Under the pieces are notes generated by a model, which was given only the letters and a program-made list of their open reading frames with translations, did no database searches and was not told the DNA's origin. Position numbers and translations under genes: made by a program. A stretch of DNA of 64,000 nucleotides from Burhinus oedicnemus (lineage: Eukaryota; Chordata; Aves; Charadriiformes; Burhinidae). Positions 1 to 11,300 of the stretch are shown here, piece after piece (the stretch's first letter is position 1; every line of letters starts with the position of its first letter). The stretch is from positions 71,453 to 135,452 of the forward strand of contig VFFE01006701.1 in assembly GCA_008921705.1 (NCBI GenBank), in the 5' to 3' direction.

Positions 1-1422
1 TGTTAGATAATTAGATGGTCTGAAATGTCCAAGATTTTCTTCACCAAAAAGCAAATGGAAAAAAATAATTCTACTCATTTGTAACCACACAATTCTACTC
101 TGTTATATTTTATGACTATAATGGTGTATTTGACCACTAAACAACCATTAAATACCAAATGGTCATATTTTTTACTCTTCTGACTATATATACAGTACTC
201 TGTAACATTCAAATACAGGATCTCTGAATGATATACACCACACACTGTAACACAGGTAACGGACCATAACTATGCTGGCACTTGGGTCCTCAGTTAAAAA
301 CAAGTCAAGATGAGCAACTTCCTCTGGCCTCAGGTCATCTTTAGAATGATCACAAAGAAGCAAAATATTGCTACGCTTTGAAATATGGGAAAAAAATATT
401 TTCCAGGTGCTAAAAAGCTGTTTGTCCTTTCCACTTCAATTCAGTGCAATAATTGGTGCATTGTGGTCAAAACTAATCTCCTTAGTACCCCAGCTTTCTC
501 CTCAAAGATCTGCTGTATTTGAAAAACAGGCCACATAAAGATCATGAGGGAAAATGAAAAATACCAGTATTTTGTTGCTCTCACTTTGAAGCATAAAATG
601 AATTCTGGATTTTGTGCTATCTACTGGCTACTTAAATACATTTTTTGTCAGTACGAAAAAATGATGACGACATCCAGCTATCAAGAAAGTTGTTGATAAG
701 CGTGCATTTTAATTTCAGTACATTTCTCATCTGTCTATAGTGCTCAAAGAGTGAGCAATGAGTAATTTATAGAGCAGAAATTATGTTTTCAGCAATGTCT
801 TAGGAGAGTTATTGTAGTTTTGGAGAAGTGATATTTTACTTGATATCGTGAACATTGGAGAAGGTGTAGTTTTTAGCATTTACACGCAACCGGGTTTGCA
901 CAGACTGTATTGCAAGGTGACATTTGTTTATACAATGATGTTATAATGATCATGCTTACTTACATCATTATAAGATGATTTCTTTGCCCCGTATTTACAG
1001 TGTATCATGGTTTGTACAACAGATAAACAAAATTCAGTGATCCCATTTCTCCTGGGGAAAAGCAGGCATCTATGCAACTCTATGCAAACTAGGCACATTG
1101 GGACAAGCAGTACACGAGTTGTGTATCTTAACTTTTGCCACTGGACTTTTTACTACATATACAAGTGGCTGTAAAAGACAAACAGTGGCAGCTCTTCCTA
1201 AACACCTGAAGCTGAGTTTTCAAGAGCACTGCAGTTTTCAAGAAAATTAGACTGTTATGACTTGGATATCTTTTGATACAATTTCAAATTCTTCCTTAAG
1301 GATTGGGGGCCTCATTCAAAACTCACAGAAGCCAAGAATGAAACTTATGCAGATACGAATGGTCTTTTCTCTAAGTTCATCTAAACTGTAATCTAGCTCT
1401 GACACCTGAAATAGTAATTTAC
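1..1422 (-). other. MXRA5: MXRA5 intron 5 (5' part only)
   Basis: The intron opens with donor GTAAAT at 1422-1417 and runs off the window. It is AT-rich with no recognisable repeat. It contains none of the following Ig6 sequence, so the next coding exon lies outside the window. Confidence 0.85.
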
Positions 1423-2323
1423 CTGTGTAGGGAATCAATCATCCTTTTGGAAGGCAACCTCCATAATATCCGAGGCCAGGGGTCACCAGAAGCACTACAG
1501 TCCAGATGCAGGATGCTGCCGTATGTTACATCTGTCCTCTGAGGAGAGCTCCCAGTGATCTTAGCATTAGATGCATGCTTCTTCACATGGAGTTGTATTG
1601 TTCTCCTGGCAGCTCCCACCATGTTAGCAGCAATGCACTCGTAGGTCCCACTGTCCTTGGGAGAGACATTGCGAATATAAAGAGTTCCATTGGGAAAAAC
1701 AAATAAATTCCCATTGACAAACTGAGAAGGTCGGATTTGTGTGCCATCAAAGACCACCCAGCGGATGCTGGGAGAAGGTGCTGCTTTGGCAGTGCAGTGG
1801 ATGTTAATACTGCTACCAAGGGGCAAGGAAATGTTCTCTTGCTTGTCCTGCTGGATGATGGGGGGTAAGGCTGCAATGTGCAGCCTCACTGCAATGCTGT
1901 CAGCTCCTGCAGCATTGCTTGCTACGCATTTGTAAACTCCTCGGTCTGAAAAAGTTGCTTGCTTGATAGACAAGGTTCGATTCTCATGAAGCATTATCCT
2001 GCTTTCTGTGGTCGTGACCGTCTGCAAAATCTTCCTATCTGGGAAAATCCATGAAATATGTGGGCTTGGAGTCCCACTAGCCTGACACTCAATTGCTATG
2101 GTCTCTCCAAAATAGACTGTGACGTCTCGATAGCGGGAAAGTAAAATTTTGGGCTGGTGGGCTACGACTGTGAGCATAATGATCATTTTATCTATGCCAT
2201 GCAGGTTCTGAGCTGTGCACAAATACTGTCCACGATCCTGAAGTTGAACATTTCGGATAAGGAGGGTACCATTTTTCCAGACTTCAAACCTTTGTAACCT
2301 GGTGTTGGCTGTCATTAGAGCTC
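1423..2323 (-). CDS. MXRA5: MXRA5 coding exon 5: second half of Ig3, Ig4, Ig5 and start of Ig6
   Basis: The exon is 901 nt, with acceptor TTCCCAG|GAGCTC at 2324/2323 and donor CACAG|GTAAAT at 1423/1422. It completes Gly1910 and reads ALMTANTRLQRFEV, then Ig3's second cysteine (QYLCTAQN, Cys1945). Ig4 has Cys1989, Trp2001 and Cys2042 (YKCVASNAAG). Ig5 has Cys2086, Trp2098 and Cys2139 (YECIAANMVG). Ig6 has Cys2185 and Trp2197 but is cut at residue 2209 by the intron. The exon ends two bases into a codon. Splitting Ig3 and Ig6 across introns matches what I recall of the human gene. Confidence 0.95.
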
Positions 2324-5300
2324 CTGGGAAGGTGAGAGGAAAGAAAGAAACGGAAAGTCAAAGGATTTAAGACACGTATCATTGCATTGAAGAAGTCTTA
2401 TGTAAGATATTAGATTTACTTAACGCCAACTACAACTTCAGATGGATCACGTGACATCTTCTGACACTCTCCATAGCTCAAATTAGTCTTTGTTTCTATT
2501 GCAGAACTAACCATACTAGCTTGCAAGCCTGTACAGTGTGGGAACTTTAAAGGGCTTTATGCTTTAGGATTCCTCTTAAATCTTTATTTCTCTTAGTTTC
2601 TCTTTTCCTTTTGCTTATGGAGATTACACACACATCAATATTTGAGGCAGCAATGTTAACAAACCCATACTCACAAGTGTTGTCATCATAAATTCTAACT
2701 GCTGTGAAAAATCAGAGTTGGCTGCCATTCTCCCTTCAACAAATAAACTCATTAAATGGTAGAGGCTTGCTTTTACTACAAGAAATACTACAAAGTTATT
2801 TTTACCTGTAATGATTAGTTGCACTGAGTCACATTTTATCGATAATGACTAAAAGAGACAGAAATTATTGTTCAGTGTTTTGGACTACTCCTACAACCAT
2901 GTTGCATTTTTATGGAACAAACCAAGTATTTGTATCCTTAAAAAAACATGTAGAACGCATTTTTCTCTGTCTTACCTGTAGAGACTTTTGTCCAAGTAAT
3001 AAAAGGCTTGGGTTCCCCTACTGCATCACAAGGGATAAAGGCATCTGTTTCAGCAAGGATGGATAAGGTCTGAGAACCTTTTGTGACAATTTTAGGTCTT
3101 TCTCCGTGTATCCTGAAATTAGTGGAAGATTGAATTGCAGTCGAATTGTGTGGCATAATGCCTCCCACGTAAGGCACAGATGGAACTTTTTGATGATGAT
3201 GACGGATACTTTTAAAAGGATGAATTGTAGTGGATGTCTGTGGTTTTGTGCGCTGAGAGAGAAAGGCTGGAGCAGTGATCTTCAAAATCGCTAGTGGTGG
3301 TGATGTGCTGGTTGTGGCGTGTGGCATTGGAGGCACTGGAATAGCTGTAGCTTTCTGCACTGTAATCCTAGTAGGGGAGACCAGTGCAACCTTCTTCTCA
3401 TTTGTGTCTTTTGGGACTGGTTGACTAGGGACCACTGGTTTAGGATGCACGCTTAAGTGAGGGAATATCCTTGTTCTGTTAAGAAGGAATGGCATTCTGG
3501 AACTGGGATAATAGGGGATCCCTTGACTTGGTAGTCTCCCTGCTGTGCCTCTGTTATCTGGAACATAGTTATTTCCAAAAAATCTTGAATTAATATTGTA
3601 CCTGTTCTGACCCTGATTACCGGACTTGCTTGCAGTGAATGGATTTGTTTTGTGAAATGGAGAAGCTTGTGTTGGGGCAGTTGTTTCTTTCTGAGAGCCG
3701 AAAGATTTTTTGTCCTGGATGGTATGCGCTGCATATGCTGTTATCTCTGGTTTGTTTGTATAGTGAAGAGGCTGATGTGTTATAAAATAGCGAAATGAAC
3801 CTTGTGTTACAATATATGGAGGCTTCACTGTGCCTCTTACTGGAACATGCTTTGGAGGCACAACAGGCAGTCTTTGGTTTAGGCTTGGTATCATTCCAGC
3901 GGGTGGATGGGGAAGGTTTGGATTTAGCAGTAAACTGTTGTTTGACTTGCTACTATACATCTCTTTGATTTGCTCCCCTCTTGACTGTATGCTAATCCTG
4001 TTCTGGCTAGAGGAAGGAGTAGGGTGTACATTCCGTCTTGAGCTCACCACCATTTTGTCACCATCTGCTTCAACTTGTTTTGCTTCTGGGAACCTTTCTT
4101 GATTGAAGGCATTACTTTCCTCAGTGGTAGAATGAAGGGAAAGACGTGAAGTGCTTGAAATGGAAGGGGGAAGAGTGGCAAGTTTTATAAACGGAATAAA
4201 GGCAGTGGATGTCACTGGAGGCTTTTCAGTTGTCTGCAAAGTGAGATCATGATGAAATACATGTGACATAGCTTCCTTTTTATCCAAGGAAGATGGCTTT
4301 GTCCCAGTCTGAGAAGCAACAGATTTCTTTGATTCTCTAAGTGGAAAAGTCTGAGTTTCTGTCGTGCTGAAGGAGGAGGACAATGTAATCATCTCATATT
4401 GCTGAGGTGGTTCAGGTATTGACGGTGTTTCTAAAGATACTGTGGGCTTCCATGGCTCCTTTGAAACCGAGAGGTCCTTAAAAACTTCCACTGTGCCAAC
4501 AGGAATACTTAAGTCAATCACAGTGGGATATATCAGCTGGAATGTTCCAGAGGTTGTTTCATTAACCACAACTGCTGAGTCAAATAGGATAGGTTTCTCT
4601 TGAGATTCTGGTTTTGTAGATAGTATCGAGCTGCTCATATGCTCAGGAGAAGCTGTCGTCCTCGATTGTTCTGCCTTATTATCCACAGTTTTAGAATCTG
4701 CTTTAATGCCCTTCTCCTCAGATATATTGTCTAATGAGTGGTATGTTGGCACTTCACTTTGCTCTGGTTTCAGAGATGTACTTGACTCTTTCGTGGGAAT
4801 TGCATCATGCACAACATATGATGATAAAATCGTGATAGGTGCAGTCACTGGAAGTGCCAAGGTTTCAGGTGCAGTAGAGAGTGTCACAGGTTTTGCTTCA
4901 GGTGGAGAAGCAGTAGGCCTAAAGAAGGAAGTTGTGACCACCTCTCTGATTTTGGTAATTTTCTCTAAGACAACCGGATCAGTAACTAACGAAGGAGTAT
5001 ATTCCACATGCTCCTCTTCCTTAGCCTGTATTTTGACGTTGTTTTTAAGATCGGGACTTTCAAGAGTTGCAGAAGTTTTGGTCACAGCTTCAACTTCAGG
5101 AGTCCTTGGAATGATAGGCATTGCCTCTGTGGTTAACACAACAGGGGGGAAAGGCTTTGGTCTTTGTCGGATTCTGTTTGGCCTCAATCTCCTTCTCCCA
5201 TATGGCCTTTTTCTAGCATGCTGAGTGACAAGCGCAGGCATGGTCTTTCTATAAAGAGTTGTTGTGGCCACAGTGGTCAATCTACTGATGGAAGAAGGAG

Positions 5301-8300
5301 TTTTTATCCCCCCTGCTGTTTTATGAAGAGCACTGGTACTTGGCAAAGTGAATCTGATATCTGGTTTTGGAGTAGCCAGGTTTCTGTGTTCTCCTCCCTG
5401 AAAACTCTCTGCATAACTGCTGGACATGCTTTCTTGAGTAGCTGTATTTCTGGGGGTCTCAGGCTCTTCCTTGCTCTGAACCCTGATAGGTGTGACAGCT
5501 GGAAAACTTGTACTTAAGTCTGCCATTTTTGTCTGACCTGTGGATACTTCTTTGTGCTGGTGTATCAAGTCATTGCTCTTTTCTGTAACAAACGGAGAAA
5601 CAGATGAAGAAATGGTAGCAGTGTCTACAGAATCTGTTGGGATGATCTCATCCAACTGAGAAGGTGTTAAAATTATGGTGTCAACACTCATCGGGTCCAC
5701 TTCATTTAACTTCATACTTGTCTCCAAGACGCTACGAAGGTCCACAGTCTGAGATTCAGCTAGGACAGTAGCATCAAGCGGTAGCTCAGCAAAAGCAGAA
5801 TTCTCCTCTGATGTAGAAGATATAGTTCTATCTACATTTTCCACTGTGAATGAACTGCTCTGAATATTAGGAAAGTTTGTTACAATTTGTCTGGTTAGAG
5901 GTTCTTCAGTGACAGCATGGGTATTTTCTTTGACCAGAACTGAATCCTCAGTCCTGACATCAAGACGCTGCTGGCCTTGGGGTTGCACAGTTGCAGAGAC
6001 AGGAGTCAAATATGGACCCGATACAGGGATTTCTACAGAGTATATACTTGCAGGTGTTTCCAAAGCCCTGTGGTTGGAGAAGGGTTCAGTTTCTGACCTT
6101 GTTAATATGGACTGGACTGAAAATATTTTAGTGTTCTGGGAAACGGTGACTGAGAATGACTCGTCTTCACCCACAGGTGATGCATCAGCAGAGGAATCTA
6201 CCCCATCAGGTGCTGCCTCTGAAGGCGGAGGGCTGGCTACCGGATGAGGGACTGAAGTAGCTTTCTGCAGGACTGACGGCAGTGCAGTTGTTAAAGAAAT
6301 GGCTGTAGCTGTTGTTGTTCTAGGAAGATTCTTCCCACGGACCTTTGCCAAAATGTCAGCCCAATGCTGTGGATTAATTTGCTTGCTTGCCATATTAATC
6401 CTCCTTCGAGATTCGAATACTCTCCGGCCTTCTGCAACATTGCTGTCTTGGGATCTATCAGTACTTTTCCAGATTTTCATTTTCCTTCTGCCTTTCTTCC
6501 CCTTTTTAATTTGAGCCTCTGGCACCTGGTCACTTTTTTGTTTAAAGGGTACTTCCCGGTCTTTCAGGTGGTTCTTTCTTCGTGGGAACTCACCCACACC
6601 CCCTGCCCCTGATCCCTCTCCATCATCTATGAGCCGCCCTCTTGTTTTTGATGAACTTTTTGAGCCTGGGCGCTTTTTTAGTTTTATCCTTTTGAATGAC
6701 CTGTCAGACACCATTTTATTTACTGTGACCCTTACAGCAAACTGATCTGATCCCTGCTGATTGACAGCCACACATCTGTAATGGCCACTATCACTGACGT
6801 GGCTGTTTGGAATAAACAAAGTACCATTGTCCAACATATATCCTCTTGAAGAGTTCGATAAATCATGAAGAACCTGGCTGTTTGGAAGAATCCAGCTCAA
6901 CTGTGGTTCTGGGATGGCAACTGCATTGCACGGCAAAACTATTGGATCTCCAACATTTTTTTCAACTCTCACTACACCCGAATCAGCTACCTGAATAGCT
7001 GGAGGTTGCACTACAAGTCTGTAAGCCAGTATGTCCACATCATCTCTCACTTGGGCAACGCAGTGGTACAAACCACCATCCGTGTAACTCACTGCTTTGA
7101 TTACTAGCTGGCCGCTACTGAGAATGGAAAATCTGCTGTCTTTCTGATTAAATGGTGCCTGCAGTTTAGTCCCATCCGGAAAGAGCCACTGAACAGAGGG
7201 GCTCTCCGAGGCTTTCACATTGCAGCTCAGCTGACACTCTGACCCTTCCACCACGCTCTGCGCTGCCCTTGTGCTCTGGTTTTGCTCTATCATTACCCAG
7301 TTTCTCTGGTGTCTGGTCTCTTTGGTACGAATTGTCTGAGAAAACACAGTAAAAAAAGATAGCACCACTTTTTTCCCTGTGCTCTGGCGCCTGTTTAATT
7401 GGATATTTATAAGAGGTTGCATCACCCAGGAAGGTTCAGCCAGTATTTGAGCTTTTACACCTGTGTAGTAAAGAGCATCATAATCCGAGCCTTGCCTGTA
7501 CCGATAGCTTATTTTAGGCTCTTTGCGGAGCATAAGCTCTCTCTCTAATTTGACAGGTACTTCACTGTAATAAGCTATAAGCTTCCATAATTTTTCATAG
7601 TTTTCTCGATTCATTGGACATTCAAAATCTAGTGAAATTGTAGCATTTATATCAATTTCCTGAGTCTGGATTTGATTCCACTGAATTTTAGTAGACCCTG
7701 TTGGTTTTTTGATTTCACAGTTCAGGTGGACTATGTTGCCATGCTCATCTGTCATATTTAGAGTGATGTTCCATGGAGAGGACTGAAGCTCTTCCACAGG
7801 GATTTCATAACTGTCACCATCTTCTTCATCTTGAGTGCTGCTATTCTGCCTCAGTGAGGACTGAATGACAGGTTTCCTACAGGAAATATCTTTCAAGTTT
7901 TGAATGTCTTCTTTCTGCAGCTGTTTTGGGCTGTTGCACTTAGGACAGAGCTGTCCCCCTTCGTAGGCTTTGTCCTTTTTGCATTTTAGAACACCTGCAA
8001 GATAAAAAGAAGAAAGGAAAAAAAAAGGGGAAAACAAAAGATAGGTAAGCTGAAGAACTCTGTTCTAGAGTTAGAGAACTCTCAGAAGTGTGAAATGGAC
8101 TGCATGAGGAACACATTATGACACACGACACATAAAGCAAGGCTTTTAAAATAGCACCTCTTTGTTTTCACAGTCAAATGGGCGCCTGATTCTCAAACTG
8201 ACCACAATTTCTTCTGACTTTAATGACAGGATTGAATCCTTCTGAAAATTAGATTCACTGCCTCTGAATAAAATGCCTAGAAATTGAAGTGTTCAGAGCA

Positions 8301-11300
8301 ACATTTTATAAGCGAGCAAAAAGCTACGCTGTGTCAAAAAGTCTGCATCTGTACAGTGACAGCCTACCCATGTAACTTGTAATTCTAACGGGAAGAGGAC
8401 TGGGTCCTCTCAGCTTTGAAAAATGCAGCATTTACCTGAGAAATTCTGGACTTCCTCATTAAATAATCCAGGAAGCTTTTTATTTTTCTCTATTCATTAA
8501 CAACAGTACTGGCAATACACAAAACATTCTACTGTAGGTACCAAAATCTGCTGACTAGTTCCTGCACTTGCAAGGTATTTGTCAGCAGTAAAAAAAAAAA
8601 GAAAAAAAAAAAAGTACCCCTTCTTCCCTGCCCTCTGAAATAACTGTAAACACTGTAATGATAAAATATAAACTAAAACAGAGAAGGATCACTAAAACAG
8701 GAAATCATAGCCTTGACTCCTCTTTTCTATCAATGCCAGGAAGACTCTGGTCTGCAAAATAACAGTCATACATTTATTACATTGTTCTGCTCACGAGAAT
8801 GTCAACTGTTGCTTTACATATTTAGTTTGGAAACATATTGTAAATAAAATGTATTCCAGTTACTCTAGGAATAAGTGTCATGCTAAACACTCATGAGGAA
8901 TGAGGGATCTTTCAATGAATGAACAATATATGGGTGGGTTCTAAGGCAAAATGCTAGGAGAAGGGGAAAAGAGTGGCAAAATTTCATACCATTTTTTAAT
9001 TGACAAAAATATGCTTTGCCAGGTATCGGTAAGGAAAGATAAGGAAAGCATGCTTCATGACAGAACTGGCCCACAATCAACTTGGCAGTGGCCACACTGG
9101 TGATCTATGAAACAGCACTTTTATAACTCTATCTGGACAGAATTCCCAAAGAAGTTCATGTTATAGTTATATAAAGATACAAAATCTGTCATACATGAAA
9201 ATGGCATGGATAAATTCTTTTCTCTTTCCAAAAGTCACTACTGTTGTAGTGTAAAAAGGGATTCCAACTGAATAAAAATTGTAACAAGCCAACCCTGCAC
9301 AAGGAAAGAAAGTTCATCTATATTGTTATAACTTACAGTGCCACTTAAGTACACTTAATAGACATACTCACTTGGGTCAAGGCGAGTATATAAAAATATT
9401 AAAGTTGAAGTTGGCTAAATACAATATCAAGGTCAGATGCCTCAAGTACCAGTTCCATTACATGTTCAAGCACCACACACTCTTAGAAGTATTGTCCTAT
9501 AGCCAAGTGTAAAACCACAATGAATTACATATTCTAAGATGAAAAGATCCACCATCATCCACCACACTACACATGCTCCAAATTGTTATATAAACCTTGT
9601 CACTCCTGACTCATCTGAGACATCTTCAGTTGCAATTAAATGACAATTCCCTCTTAATATTTTAGCAGCAGCTCCGCTGTAACTTCAGTCCCTCTGGCCC
9701 ACTGTCATTTAGTGTACTCCTAATATAGAGGCATTATAAAACTGGTTCTGGTTGTTTTTTTTGTTTCTAGTATTTTGCTTCTGCACATGACCAGAAGTGT
9801 TCCAGTGATACTTATCTCACATCTAAGCCTGAAGGAAGACAGACCAATTATTCCAGGAAAAAATTGCAGAATTGTAGGTGTTCTCTGAAAATACTTAAGG
9901 TAGATTTGCTGCATCATAAAAGGAAGTTGCGGTCAATGAAGAAACACAGATAGACATGGAGGATGCATGAATATTACAAAACAGCCTTAAAGTTAATAAC
10001 ATTAAAGTTAAAGGACTCATCTAGGAATTTTCAAATCTGATTTCCATTCCCTCCTTAGCCAAACAAGTTCAAATCCTATGTTCCCATCTGCCATGACAGC
10101 ATATAGTTGCTAGCTTCGTTGGTTGAGGACAATTGCCAGCCCTTAGTCAAAGGGGTACCGCTGTGCAAAGAAACATATAACCTATCTCCTCCTGCCAGTT
10201 ATAAACTTTACTACTACTTTTCCATCTTGAATGTAATGGCTAATTCCTTTGTTGTCAAATACATATTTTAGCTAGCGACACACAACTGCTTCCTCTTTAC
10301 ACTGCTTTTTAAATATTTTGAATATCGCATTTATTGAATGGTAATGGAACATAATAGCGTACACAGACATCATGTAAGTAATAATACTCAAGAAATAACA
10401 AAACCATCCATATGCAGAACAGGAAAAAAAAACCCTAATGTTAGGAGTTGAAGAAGCATTGGTATTTCTGCTCTTACCTCCAGAAGCTTCATTCCAGTCA
10501 AGGAGCCAGTTTAAGCTGCAGTCACAGGCCCATGGATTCCCATGAAGGTAAAGATTCTCCAGCAGCGGCATGCCTTGAAACATCCCTGCAGGCAAGGTCC
10601 TAAGAGCATTTTCAGATAGGTAGAGATGTCTTACTGTCGACAGTTTGAAATAATCAAGGACCATGAAGGTTGAAAAGGTGTTGGGGTGAAGCTGCTGGAG
10701 CAAATTTCCTTCTAAGTGGACCAGTCTCAGAGAAGTTAATCCATTAAAAGCATTTGGATGAATAAACTCAATTCTGTTGTGGTCCATGTGCAGTCTCATT
10801 AAGCTTGAAAGTCCTTGGAGAGTTTGGCCAGTTATGACTTTCAATTTATTGTAACTAATTTTGAAAACCTAAAAAGAAAAAAAAAAAAAAAGATTAATTT
10901 TGGGGTTTTATCTCAATCCAAACAGAACAGCAAGCATGCAGAAGTTTTCCTCCCATATTCAAATATCCCTTGCAGCACTGAAAAATTATATGCTGATCAA
11001 AGAGGGAGAATACAGCTGAATATTAGCTGGCATTATCAAGTATGACATAGGCATAGTTAACAGATCTCCAATGTATCTGGGAGACAAACGGTATCTTAAT
11101 CCTAAGAAAGGCACTACAAACACCACTTGTCTTCTGTTATTCATCGAAGTTAGAATTTAAGAAATTTAGGAAGACCTGAGCGTTACCTGTAGAGACATGA
11201 GATCTTTTAAAGCACCATTAGGTATATTCTGAATGTCATTTCCATGTATCATGAGCAATTCCAGTTTTGTAAGTCCTGCAAAGGAGTTTTCATATATAGA

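Noticed and set aside
4706..5517. Plus-strand open frames of 117-172 codons inside exon 4
   Set aside because: They are antisense shadows of the long MXRA5 frame. The Ser/Thr/Pro-rich codons opposite produce few stops on the other strand.
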